Source: Torreya grandis (Eukaryota; Streptophyta; Pinopsida; Cupressales; Taxaceae). From it: 64,000 nucleotides of DNA. Position 1 is the first letter of the stretch, and the number at the start of each line of letters is the position of its first letter. The DNA is taken from positions 62,001 through 126,000 of the forward strand of contig JARHVA010002427.1 of NCBI GenBank assembly GCA_037957365.1, written 5' to 3'. This document shows, in pieces, positions 24,575 to 36,425 of the stretch. The notes beneath the pieces were generated by a model that was given only the letters and a program-made list of their open reading frames with translations, searched no databases and had not been told where the DNA came from. Made by a program: the position numbers and the translations under genes.

Positions 24575-26079
24575 ATGAATCATTTGCAACATAATTTTTT
24601 AGGAATAATCCAACCTAATAATCCTCAATTTATTATTCCTAGAAGAATGGCACAAAATCTTCCTATCCCTTGGGGGGAAGCTATTGGCCCATTGAATTTA
24701 ATGCCCCCTCTTTATGACTTACCTAAGGTGTCAAAAAAGAATTTTCCTAAGTTCAAAGGAGATGAAAAATAGAGTCTAGATGATCTTTTAGTTGCTTTAT
24801 TTATATCTTGTGGAATGATTGGCATTAAGAATGAAGATGTGTCAGTTAGACTCTTCATTGAAATGTTACATGACTTAGTTGTAAAATGGTTATACCATTT
24901 GGCTCCTAGCACCATAACCAATTGGGACACTATGCATGAGTAATTTGAAAAAAGTTGTAAAGTTGTTGAAGACTCACACATATTGCTCACCCAGTTGACT
25001 CAGCTTAAAAAAGAACCACATGAACACATGAAAGATTTCATTTTTAAATAAAATAGACTACTCTATAAAATACCTCAAGTTTTTCAACCCACTAGTGATA
25101 ACTAAAAGTACTTTTTTATCAATGCTCAGATACCAAATGTTAGCTATTAGTTGTGTAGATCACATCTTGTTGATTTAGTAACAACTCATAACATTACTAT
25201 AGAGGTTGAATATGAGCTTATCATGGCTAGGAATATCAAGAAGAAAACTTCCAAGGTGGACATTTCTACTTCAACTACATTGCAAACCACTATGGATCCA
25301 CTATTGTAGAAATTGGCTAATGACTTACTATAAGTTATAAGGCAAATTTCACAAGGTGCTCATGCTACTCCTATCAAGAATGCACCTACATGAAATTTTA
25401 ATAATTATAACTAAAATCATATTACTAAACCTCCACAAATATTGGGAATTGAATATGATCTAAAAAATCATGTTGAAATGAATAAAAAAGATCATATGGC
25501 TACTAATCTTGATCAAATATTTATTAATGAAGATGATTATGTAAACCCTACTAACGACTCTAATATAGGCTACCTTGAATATCAATAAAAAAGTGATTAT
25601 GAAGAAATGATTGAAGATGATCATCGTCACTCTTTTATAGTATTTACAAGATCACAAGTTTAGCAAGTTGGTGAAAATCCTTCCAAGGAATAAGGGAAAG
25701 AGAAAGAAGAATCTAATCTAGATGTGAGCATTCTCAAAAGAGGTAGTCCTTTGCCTACTTCTCTTAATCCAAAAGATAAGTATGTAGCATCTTCTTCTCA
25801 ACCTCATAATCTAGTCACTCATACTTCTCAAGCTAATATTACTTTGTCTATATCCATCCACTTTTTTGACATTATTGATCAAATCAAGAAAACCAAGATT
25901 CAAATATCAGAAGCTAAATACTTGAGGTCCTATCCAGACTAGCTAAATAAGCGAGTTAAGTATGTTCAAAGTAAAGTATAAAAAGATATAGCCAATGATT
26001 CTAAATGCATCTTGCCAACCCCCAAATAGGTTTCTTTTCAAAACCATGATACAAATACCTCTCTACCATCTAATTCCAC
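24575..26079 (+). pseudogene. Element E gag (degenerate)
   Basis: The frame beginning at 24575 runs MNHLQHNF, then PNNPQFIIPRRM, and after a TAG at 24769 continues as SLDDLLVALFISCGMIGIKN and VRLFIEMLHDLVVKWLYHL, the capsid region of plant Ty3 Gag. Later parts (EPHEHMKDFI) fit the same domain. From about 25380 it becomes low-complexity and polar up to the protease. No intact zinc knuckle is visible. Stops are chiefly TAG. Confidence 0.85.
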
Positions 26080-26467
26080 ATTCAAATGAATAGAGCCATT
26101 CTATGTATCTCTCTTGATCAATGGGTTCAAGTTGAGTAATTATATCCTAGATTCTAGAGCTTCTGATAATGTCATGCCAGCTAAAGTAGCCAATGCCTTT
26201 GGCCTCACTTTAACTAAGTCAATAGGGATATGTTACTCAATAGAAATATAAGCTCCATTGATTGGACAAATCAAAGATGCTCAAGCTATTCTAGCAACTT
26301 TTCTAGATAAAAGGCTTATAATGATAATTTTGGTAGCAGATATTCCTATTTATTATATAATTTTGTTGAGTAGAAACTTCTATAAAGACCTATGGGAGAA
26401 GTCAAGATGTATTGGTCTTGTGATCATATTCCAATCAAAGGTACTATACATTTTTCAAGTCAGATGA
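26080..26467 (+). pseudogene. Element E aspartic protease (degenerate)
   Basis: Reads FYVSLLINGFKLSNYILDSR and then ASDNVMPAKVANAFGLTLT. The active-site triad D-S-G has become D-S-R, so the enzyme would be inactive. The following segment PLIGQIKDAQAILATF and IYYIILLSRNFYKDL matches the second half of plant Ty3 proteases (the flap and the L-L-G-R-x-F-like end). It stands directly after gag and before an RNase H. Confidence 0.85.
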
Positions 26468-26585
26468 TCCAAGATCATATATTCTTTTTAAAGAATCAGA
26501 TCATGGAGTCTATTACCTTGAATTGGGAAAGGACACACAAGAACTAAAGACACAAAAATAAGAAAATAAAATATATATGTTATAA

Positions 26586-26960
26586 TTTGATGGTAGTTTT
26601 TGTTTTCTTGGTTTGGGTGTTGGAGTTATATTGATATCACTAGATGGTAAGGTATATCCTTACTCTTACAATCTTATGTTTTAAATTACTAACAACACAA
26701 TAGAGTATGAATCATTGTTGTTAAGATTGAAATAAGCAAAATAAAAAGGAGTGAGACTTCTAAAATCATAAGAAGATGTTGAGTTAATACTAAAGCAAAT
26801 TCATAGACAATACTAGGTCAAGAAATATAAGTTAAGGCATTATCATGACTGAGTTCTGAGTGCAACACTTGATTTTGTAGCCTTTTCAATCAATTTTGTT
26901 CTTCATGATCAAAACTCTAGAGCTGATTCTCTTATAGTTACTACAATTTTGCTTAGGCCA
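26586..26960 (+). pseudogene. Element E RNase H upstream of RT, four acidic positions readable
   Basis: One uninterrupted phase (apart from stops at glutamine or tryptophan positions) reads an RNase H fold: FDGSFCFLGLGVGVILIS with the first aspartate at 26589; NNTIEYESLLL with the glutamate at 26703; EDVELILKQI with an aspartate at 26775; and QNSRADSL with the last aspartate at 26925. Spacing and motifs resemble the archaeal-type RNase H found as an additional domain in Tat-lineage elements. There it is usually described after the ordinary RNase H; here it lies between protease and RT. The ordinary RNase H after RT is degenerate at its first acidic site. Confidence 0.8.
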
Positions 26961-27299
26961 GATTAGTAACCCACACTTTTTCAAGAAGGTGACTATATAG
27001 TAGAGATGGTTTTCCATCCAAAGGTTCCAGATAATGTCAATCAATGGTAGATTTTTAGTGATGATAAACAAATAGCTGCTTTCCTTGAGCAACAAGATAA
27101 TTTTGAAGAATTGTATTTTGAAGGAAGTAGTTCACTTCCATGCCAAATAACAAAAGGTAATACTGAACCTAAGCATGATGATAATGAAGTAGTGACTCAA
27201 TTAAAGGGAAATAAAATCCCTAAAGGTTTGGTTTCTTTAGAATAATTTTTTTATAAGCATGATCAATTTCTAAATAAAATAGAAAGAATATGTTTAGAG

Positions 27300-28340
27300 T
27301 TCTTCTCCAAAAGTACAATAGGTTAATTTTGGTATTGATGAACAGCCCAAGATGGTCAACATTGGAAAATCTTGTTCCCAAGAGGAAAAAAAAGTATTCA
27401 TTAAGCTTCTTAGGAAATACATTGATGTGTTTGCTTGGTCTTACAAAGACCTAAAGACATTTCAACCAAAAGAGGTACAACATTACATTCCACTATAGTT
27501 AGAAGTAAATCCTTTCAATCAAAATATTTTCCATCATAACCAAATAATATTAGGTACTATCTTTTTTGAAATATATAAGCTACTAGATTATAAAATCATT
27601 TATCCCATTCATCATTTAGAATGGTTAGCTAAAATTATCCCAATAAGAAATAAAAATGGAGAAATATGTTTGTGTGTTGATTTATATAATGTCAATCAAG
27701 CTTCTTTGAAAGATAACTATCCATTTCCTATTATGGATCATACCTTACAAGTAGGTACAGGCTCAGAGATGTCCATGTTAGATGGGTTTTCAGGATATAA
27801 TAAAATAAAAGTAGAAGAAGAAGATCAATAAAAGATGGCTTTCACAACACCATGGTGGACTTTTTCCTATCAGAAGATGCCCTTTGGGCTTGTTAATATC
27901 AAAGAAAAATTTTAGTGAACAATGGATTTGGCATTTGCACATTTAAAGAACAAGAGTATAGTTATATATATTGATGACTTGACAGTCTTCTCCAAGAAAA
28001 GAGGTAATCATCTAGCTAATTTAGAAGAGGTTCTCATTTAATGTAGGAAACATGGGATCTCTTTGAATCCCAAGAAATAAATATTTTCCATGATTGAAGA
28101 GAAGCTTCTTGGTCACATCAACTCAAAGGAAGAAATGAATATTGATCTAGAAAGGGTGAAATCCATTCAAATTCTACCTATGCTTACATCTAAGAAAGAG
28201 GTACATTAATTTTTTAGTAAGGTTAACTTCCTTAGAAGATTCATTCTTGACTTTGTTGAGTTAACTCACCACATTTATAACATGATGAAGAAGAGACAAT
28301 ATTTCAAGTGGAATGTTGAAGGTAAGATAGCATTTTAAAA
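27300..28340 (+). pseudogene. Element E reverse transcriptase (degenerate)
   Basis: The frame around 27390 begins KVFIKLLRKYIDVFAWSYKD, then YPIHHLEWLAKIIPIRNKNG and EICLCVDLYNVNQASLKDNY. The palm continues with MLDGFSGYNKI and the active-site box YIDD, intact at 27967-27978, in IVIYIDDLTVFSKK. A TAG separates it from the flanking motif PFGL. After it come GHINSKEEMNIDLERVKSIQ and the connection region. A handful of stops, mostly at glutamine or tryptophan, break the frame but the phase is well kept. Confidence 0.92.
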
Positions 28341-28344
28341 TATT

Positions 28345-28680
28345 AAAGCAGCAATAGCTCAATCTCTAGTGTTGATTTCTCTAGATTTTAGTAAGGAATT
28401 CATTCTCTATTATTATTCTTCTAAACATACCATGTTAGCATACTTCTATAAGATAATGATGAAGAAATTTAATCTCCCATAGCTTTCATGAGTTATCCAT
28501 TGAAAATTTATGAAATAAAATATACACAAATGGAAAAACATGCATTTGTTATAGTCAAAGCATGCAAATATTTTAGGTTATATAACTTATATTCACATAC
28601 TAAAGTATATGAACCTAACATTATAGTCAAATCTATTTTAACACAGCAAGAGTTTGGATTGTTAAGAGGCACCTAGGTAT
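28345..28680 (+). pseudogene. Element E second RNase H after RT (degenerate)
   Basis: Reads VLISLDFSKEFILYYYSSKH, then, after a shift of frame near 28480, FMSYPLKIYEIKYTQMEKHA and VKACKYFRLYNLYSHTKVYE. This is the gypsy-type RNase H normally joined to RT. The site of the first catalytic aspartate holds tyrosine/serine, so it is probably a non-catalytic tether, as described for dual-RNase H elements. The end reads SILTQQEFGLLRGT. Confidence 0.8.
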
Positions 28681-28989
28681 CTAGGGTTCAAAAGTTTGAT
28701 CTTGATATCAAACCAATAAAACTAGTGAGAGAAAGAAGCATGTGCCAATTAAAGATAGAAATTAAAATAGATGACAATATATGATGGTATCTTTACTTCA
28801 ATATGAATTAGATGAAAATTTACCTATGGTTATTTTTGTTAATCTTGTTGATGAATGGTATAGTAAGATTTCTTTCTTCCTAACTTATGGAAAAAGTCTA
28901 TCTTATCTTACATAAGGAAAAATGGACCATCAAGTTGAAGTCAAAGAATTTTGTCCTTTGGGACAATGATTTATATAAAAGAGGAATTG

Positions 28990-30086
28990 ATGGTGCCTTC
29001 CTCCATTATGTGGAAAAAGAATAGCAAAAGAGACTACTAGAATAGTTTCATGATAAAGCATGTGGAGGTCACTTTTTAACATGAATTAAAACACATAAAA
29101 TCATATGAGTAAGGTATTATTGACCTACTCTTTTTTAGGATACTTTGGATTGGGTTTCTAAATTTCAAGAATGTCAATATATTGTGGAACACCTAAATTT
29201 GCTAGTATTACCTTTAAAACCAATCATAATCAATGAACCATTCCACCTATGGGGCATATATTTTATTAGAATGTTGAATCCCTCTTCAAGTGCTATCCAT
29301 TATTATGTCTTAACCTCCACTAATTACTTCAGAAAGTGGGTAGAAGACATTCCTATCAAGCAAGCTAGTTCTAAATTTGTATGTGATTTTATCAAGGAAA
29401 ACATTATAGTGAGGTTTGGTGTTCCTCAAAATATAGTAATTGATAATAAAACTAACTTTTCTTCAACTAAACTAACTCATTTTTATTATTTACATAGAAT
29501 AAAATTAGTTCACTCTTCAAATTACTATCCTTAGGGGAATGACCAAGCTAAATCAAGTAACAATAACTTTATGACTATCATTTATAAGCTGGTGGATGAT
29601 AACCAATACACTTGGAATAAAAATTTATTTGACACATTATGGGTTGACAAAATCACTCCAAAGAAATCCATTGTCATGTCACCATTCCAATTATTGTATA
29701 AAATAGATGTTGAAATACCCATCACCATAGATTTACCTTCTTTACAATTGTTTAAGGGTATTAAAGATGCAAATTATCAAGATTCACTTTATAAGAGGAT
29801 TCTATTTTTATCTAAACTACATGAAATGCATGCTTAAGTTGTTGACCATTTAGCTAATCATCAGATGAAAGTGAAGAAATTTTTTTACAAGAAGGCTCAA
29901 GAAAGAAAGTTTGAACTTTGTGACCTTGTCCTATTGTGGGATAAGAAAAATAAACTAAAAAGGATGCATGGTAAATTTGATTCACTATGGAAAGGACCTT
30001 TCACAATAAATAAAGTTGCTAGAAAAGATAGCTTCATCCTAGCTTATCAGGATGGAATTAAACTTCCACTACCTTATAATGAGTAG
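28990..30086 (+). pseudogene. Element E integrase (degenerate)
   Basis: The N-terminal zinc-binding part shows FHDKACGGHFLT and FQECQYIVEH. In the core the three catalytic positions are WGIYFIRM (aspartate to tyrosine), IDNKTNFSS (aspartate kept) and QAKSSNN (glutamate to lysine), so it is inactive. The fragment 29571-29837 holds SPFQLLYKIDVEIPI. The C-terminal fragment 29865-30086 holds a basic VKKFFYKKAQERKF segment and KFDSLWKGPFTINKV, the GPF/GPY module, and ends at a TAG at 30084, probably the decayed frame and not the true end. Between 30087 and 30315 I see only untranslated sequence with no strong purine tract. Confidence 0.9.
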
Positions 30087-30694
30087 CACTTGAAGATTTA
30101 CAAGAACTTAGTAGTAGGGTAACACCTGTATGTATATAAATAAGACCTTAGTTTTTATTTTGTATAGTTTTTTTTTTTATTTTGACGTTTTTCATGATTG
30201 AGTTTTACATGACTCCATACCCAATAGACAAGACTCAAAACTAGAGATACTTGGATCTCATCTTCATTTCATTCTTTCTGATAGAAATAAAGATGCCCCA
30301 ATCAGATCTATCTAATGTCTCCAAAATTTCACACTTGGAAATTTTGGGTAAACCCTATTAAAAATTTTGCCTTTTATCTTATATGAGTTATTTTTCCTTG
30401 TCAAAACTTATCCCCTAAATAATATTTAGGTCTTTATTAATTTTCATTGTAATTGCTTTCATTTCTAAGATTAATTGAAATTGCTCTAAAAGGTTAGAAA
30501 ATGTTTGCCTAGGTCATCATCATAAAACCCATTTGTCCATATTTCCAAGATATTAAAAGAAATAAGTATTTAGACTCATTTATAAGTTAATTTAGGTTCT
30601 TAAAGTTACTTTACTTATTCCCTTTGAAGTTGTCATCAAAAACCTAAATTACACCATTTAGATCAAATTGGAACTGAGTAATGACTTTGCTTCT

Positions 30695-30702
30695 TATAAA
30701 AA
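30695..30702 (+). promoter_or_regulatory. TATA box of element E 3' LTR
   Basis: tataaaaa in cttataaaaagct, matching 18324-18331. The surrounding 60 bases are among the better conserved parts of the LTR pair. Confidence 0.6.
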
Positions 30703-31865
30703 GCTAAGTAAAGTAGTTTCATAAACCTACAAAGCACTAATTAGAATAACTTAGGGTTTCAAGGTTACTTCACTTGATTAAATTCATAATTAAAATCAAT
30801 AAGGGTTTACAATTTTTAAGTATTCATAAGCCTATACCAAATCAAGGTTTCAGAGTTACTTGATTTCGTAGACCAAATTAAGTAAAGTAGTTCATGAAAC
30901 TTGAAAAATGTCAAAATGCTTACATGGCCACCATCTCATGTGTTACTTTCATTAATACATGGGTTAATATAAATATTAAGAAAATTCCACCTCATTTCCC
31001 ACTTGGATTTCAAGTTTTCTAACTTAGCTATTGCCCCTGTGAATCCTGAGCGACATTGTTTGAGCTTTCAAAGTGATTTTGGAGAAAATTATTCACAACC
31101 CATTTACAATCAAGGTATTTAGATTATTTCCCCTTTGTTTTCATGTTTCCATTTTGGGTGTTTATCTCATTTTCCTCTAGTTAGATTTAAAGCACCATTT
31201 TGAAATATTATCTATCATTTCTTGTTTTTCTTGTAATTGTTTATCATTTTTTGCATGCATAGGTGTTATTAAAGCTTATAAATTCCTTAAAGATGCTTGG
31301 AATTTGAAAACCTCAAATAAAATCCCAAAAAATTATTTTTTTATACAAATCCCTAGCATTTGACCTAGTTAATCTTGCTTAGATTTTGAAAAACCTATTA
31401 CTTACTTTGAATCTTGAACCCAAGAAATTATTCTTAAGAAACCCAAAATTCTTAAAGGGCATCACTTGCTCAAATTCTCAATGACTGCTTACTTACCCAA
31501 AGTTTCAACTGCTTACTTTTTCTTCATCAATGTTTTTAACTTGAGTAACTCGCTCAAAGAAACCCAATAACTTGCCCAAATAAACTCAAATTTGTAAATA
31601 CTTTACACTTACTTAGAATATTAAACATTAAAGACTTGTAGAATACCTAGACCTTCCCATAGTTTGACACCCTATTACTTAGAATGAGTTTCTCAGAGTT
31701 TTCAAAGCTTTCTACTACTAAAAGTACCTAATACTTAAATCTTGCTTAGTCTGGTTATATAATAAAATAACTTAACTTAGTTATTCAATCTTTTCTAAAC
31801 TAGCAAGTATAGTAATTGAGTTTTCAAGAGCTTATACCAAGTCTTCCCAGTGTCACTCATAAAAA

Positions 31866-34800
31866 ATGTCAGGAGTAGAAGAAGTAACTCTAATTTAAGA
31901 ATTTCTTGAGCTTACACTTGAATAAGTTCTAAGAACAATTAGGAAAGGGAAGACAAAAGCAAAGAGATTTGAGAAGTCAAAATAAGTAAAGATGAAGTAT
32001 GAATACAAGGGATATCCCATTGAATCATTTATTGCATCCAAATTATTTCAAATTAGTGATATTGGCATGGGACATGTTTTCATAAATAAGTTATTAAAAA
32101 TATCTAGAGGCATTACTAAGACACCACTCATGTAAGTAATGATGAATAGTGTATTCCTACAAGCTATAGCTTTACCAAGATCTACATAAGTTCCTGAGTT
32201 TGTCCTAGAGTGTGCTAAGTATTATGATTCTCTCACTAGGATAGTAAAAGATATTGTAGGGAATGTGGTGTTCAGATTAGATGTTCAGTATTTTGACTAT
32301 TATTTAAAGATTCCATTAAGATCTGAAGTTCTCAATGTATCAATGAAAAAATCTAAAAATCAATGGGAGAATAAAATAATACATTGCATCAAGATAGTGA
32401 ATACAAATTATCTAAAGAAACCAAAGCATCCCTCAAAGTTTCCAAAGTAAATAGTGAGATCTAACTTGGTCCAAGAAGTGGATGACATCACCCAATTATT
32501 ATGTAGAATAAATGGAGAGAATAATGCCAAAAAATTCTCCACCTGGATGTATGCTTACATAAGGGATATTGATGTTAATAGGAGTTCTACTATGATTTAA
32601 TGGTCAAAAATGATAAGTGACAACATTGATCATCAATTGAGTAATGTATTATAGACTTTTGACTTCAAAATGAATTCATACATAGTATATGTAGCAATAT
32701 TTAATGGATCCTTTTCTAGGCTAAATATAAAAGGGATGTTGGTAAAAGATCCCATCTATGAATATTACCCTCAATTAATACTTTATGAATACTTCAAGCA
32801 TTACAAGAGGGTAAATGATGCATTCTTTTATGAAGTCATCTATAAAATTAAATGTTGCTTTAAGGGCCAAGAGAGTATCTAATGTAGCTTGGGAGGCAAT
32901 TTCCTATTTTGTGTCCATTTTCATTCAATTCCTACATTTCACATATATCAGAGTTGGTGGTTTCACAGGGACACCAGTCAAATTACCAAGGTATCGTAGT
33001 GATAAATGGATTCTTATGGAGTTGTGTAGGTAGCTGGTGGAGTTGCATGATCCATATTCAAAGTACATTGTTTTTAGTTAGTATTCCTATTGTTATTAGC
33101 CACTATCATTGTGAAATCATTTATAAGGCCAAAAATATATAAACAGAGATGTATCATAACTACAATCAATCATATTTTGAAACTAGAGAAAAATTTTATT
33201 ACAAAGGCATAACTCAAAACATAGTTTCTCTTGAGTATATGTATATCCCTACCCTAGAGGACTTCTAGATTTATTATAGAGATGAGTTTTAAGTGAGAAG
33301 TAGAGACAGCAGTAGGATGACTATTGAACATATTCATTCATTTGATTTAGATACCATTATTAAAGACATGGAAGATGATGGACAAGTGATTCATCATTAT
33401 TATCATTCAATGGGAGGAGATAATGCTCCACTTCAAGATATTGACTTCAAGAAGAATCAATTAAAGACTATTGTTAAGATAACTTTAGTGGTTCTTTCTA
33501 TGACTTCAACATGGCTTCTTGGTAAGGGATATTTCATGAAGGATCAAAAAATGACATAAATGGGTTAATTAAATCATACGAGGAAAGTAATAAAATGAAA
33601 AAGTATTTAATAGCCCAAGAATAAGTTTAAATTGAAGTAGAATGTTGATGACACATACTCCCTCATAAATAAAAAGGAACTAGTTCAACTAGTTACCCTT
33701 CATCTCCTCTGGTCTCTTCCACAACCACTCCTTCTACCACACCCATCACATCTTCATCTTCCTTGTTAGTGAAAAACATACAACCATTAGTGAAAGAGGT
33801 AGATCCATCCACATTCATGCCACCTCCAAAGTCTCCTAGTTTCAAACCTCCTAATAAATTTATTCAAAAGGAGACTAATGTTCCTCCTCCTCCAGCCTCA
33901 TCTTCTCCACCTTCTACTCCTCGTCCACCTCCTTCTAAGGATCAACCCACATTTATTTTTATTTATAGACAAAAAGATCTAGAGTAGGTAGCTACTAGAG
34001 AATAAATCTCATCTCAAGAAGTATCATAGCTAAAGCTAAGGATAAGAGAAAGAGTTAGAGGCAAAGAAAAAAAAGATAAACAATATAGTTTCTAATGTTG
34101 TTCAGAGTGCTCTATATGTATAATAAGTTCCTTATCAAGAGATAGTGGTGAGAAATAATCAACAATAAATGGTAATTTATTCAACCAATTATACTAGTAT
34201 GGATTTATCTTCATGGTTGGAATTACAAATAGATCCTGAGTTAAAGGAGAAAATTAACTTGGAAGAAATATACTTGTAGCTTTTAAAGAGTCTTGATCAC
34301 AAGGTTAAAAATCCCAAGAGTGCTAGAGTGACTTCTAAGTTGATAATTGAGCCTTCAAGAAAAAATTTTGTAGAAATATTAGTTTCTTTATAGGGTAAAC
34401 ATAAAGGTGAAGTCATTGAAGAATAATTAACAATAATAAGGGTATCCCTTGGAGAAATCACTATAGAGGGCTTGAAATAGGACATGCAGACCCTTATCAA
34501 TAATATTTTTTAGAAGCTCGATGAAGAGAAGGCTGATAAAGCCAAGTTATACGAACAAATTTCTAAGTTGTGTGAAATAATTACCAAAGTGGCAAGATCT
34601 TCTCTTCAAAAATCATTACTTTTAATAAATGTTTTTGATTAACAAACAATAACTGAGGTTGAGGAAAATAGTTACAAGGTAAAATTAGTTGATAAATGGA
34701 TAGATAAAATGATACAAATTACATAGAAATAGTTTCCTGAGATCCCAAGCATTATAGTTGACATTGAGAATAAATTGATAGAGCTAAAAATAGTGATGAA

Positions 34801-35356
34801 GGAGATTTAAAATGAGAATAGAATATCTAAATTATAGAAGGAAAGCCTCCAGTGAATAAATGATTTAAGTGAAAAGATTCGTATTGAATAAAATATTTTT
34901 CTAGAGGGATAAATAAAGAAATCAAAATAGGAGGAACACATTATATCTTTCTACATGCACATTTTTGTAGAAATTCTTGAAGAAATGAATACTCTTGAAT
35001 AAGATGCTCGAAATGTGATAGTGGATCTAGAGGATTGCATCTTCTATCTCACTAATGTTTGGTCTGAAAAAATACCAAGGACATATGAGCAATTACATCA
35101 GTAATTCAAGCAATTAATTGAAAAGGCCACAAATCCTTTCACAAAAAAATCTATAAGGGAGTTAATAAAAAGTCAATAAGAGGTCAAGAGGATAGAAACT
35201 AGGCTTGAGAAGGTAAAAGGTTATTATAAGAAGTTAAAAAGGGAACTACTGAGAATGGAAATAGAAAGGCAATTAGTTTCCAAGTCAGATGATGTAACCA
35301 TCCTATTCATGATGTCTCAACACATTAAGTACAAATTAGAAGTTCATGAATTATAA
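31866..35356 (+). pseudogene. Element E LTR-borne reading frame, copy 2 (unknown protein)
   Basis: The more complete copy. A plausible start ATG at 31866 begins MSGVEEVTLI, followed by a basic region, and the frame ends at a TAA at 35354-35356 (KYKLEVHEL). Total about 1,160 codons allowing for small indels. Parts in order: globular region (for example 32265-32450, with VLNVSMKKSKNQWENKI; and 32670-32882 with YEYYPQLILYEYFKHYKRVN), an acidic piece at 33293-33559, a proline-rich linker at 33763-33987 (VPPPPASSSPPSTPRPPPSK), and a long coiled coil from about 34300. I do not recognise the family and see no catalytic motif. Agreement with copy 1 in residues and order, despite different stops, supports a real ancestral protein. 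Confidence 0.8.
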
Positions 35357-36425
35357 TGATTGTTATTTCTTTTCTTCTCAATAACTTCTTATATTTTCTT
35401 CACAAATGTATTTGAAGTAATTTTGTTTTAAGTAATTACTTTATAAGTAATGTCACATAGAGAAGATACTTATTAAAATAAGATGCTTTATAAAATGTAA
35501 GACTCAAGAAACTTGGATAGAATTTATTGCTTGAAGTCATTTTATAAAAACAAATTACTTAAGTGAGCTCTATATAGGATGCAAGTAAATTGTGTTTGAT
35601 CTAAATAGTAAAGCTAAGAAGTGCTACATATCACCAGCTATTGCATGCCACACAGGAAAAACTTAAAGAGGATGTCTCTTAATGGTTTTTATATTTTAGC
35701 ATATCACATGGGAATTGAATGAGTTGTCTCTTAATTGATTTTGACATTTAAAATAGCATAAGAGTGAAGGCCTACATGCTGGAAGGATGGGTAATTTTAG
35801 AAAAGCAATTATAACTATTATGTAAGAAAATTCAAGCAATCTAAAACTTTACATTTAGATTTATGTATGTTTTTTGTATGAACTTAGTTCAAAGTGAATA
35901 ATAAGAAAGTTTATTTCTTAAAAAAATTGCATTTAAGCATATTTTTTGGTGTATTTTTTGGGATTAAAATGGTAAACTTTATTTTATCCTTAAATCTGAT
36001 CATGAATTCCAATTTTTCTTAATCATTTACTGAAAGAATTATCATATATTGTATGTTTATATATTTGTATGAATATAATAAGCTCTGTAGAACTACTTGT
36101 TGTGAAGTATAGTTTATTTCTTTCTCATATATTCTAGTCATTTCATTCTCTATTTCTCAAAACTTCTTTATATAATTTCTAAATAAGCTAGTTGTTACAA
36201 AATCACTCTGTTATGGTTCATGAACTTTGTGATTAAATTAATACCCAAAAATAAGATGACTTGTGTATATCCTATGCATGATTTGTATAAATTATAAAAA
36301 GTAAAAGTGTGAATAGTTAGAGTATATAAACATAAGCATACAATAGCTTCACCATTAAATGAAGGGGATTTAATCCCATGACTACCTAGGTACTTTTACT
36401 AGACTAAAAAATATCTAGCCAATAG

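Larger units (their letters stand above)
17939..36425 (+). mobile_element. Element E: Ty3/gypsy element with 6.1 kb LTRs carrying a reading frame
   Basis: An 18.5 kb element: 5' LTR 17941-24068, interior 24069-30315, 3' LTR 30316-36425. The pentamer aacct flanks it (17934-17938 and 36426-36430), with two bases, gg, between the left pentamer and the TG of the LTR. The interior encodes gag, protease, an RNase H, RT, a second RNase H and integrase, in that order. The size of the LTRs and the tgactccact motif in the primer region recall the Tat/Ogre lineage, which also has extra frames upstream of gag; the lineage assignment is inference. Both LTRs contain the same 1,100-codon frame. Confidence 0.9.
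30316..36425 (+). repeat. Element E 3' LTR, 6.1 kb
   Basis: Direct repeat of 17941-24068. It starts tgtctccaaaatttcac and ends gccaatag, after which element D gag resumes with aacct. It retains a better version of the internal frame than the 5' copy. The polypurine tract expected before it is not obvious; the nearest purine run is gatagaaataaagatg (about 30280-30296). Confidence 0.88.

Noticed and set aside
17941..36425. The two 6.1 kb repeats as a simple segmental duplication instead of LTRs
   Set aside because: Both copies end at retroelement landmarks, the interval between them encodes a complete gag-pol in the right orientation, and the outer ends are flanked by aacct with host gag resuming in frame.
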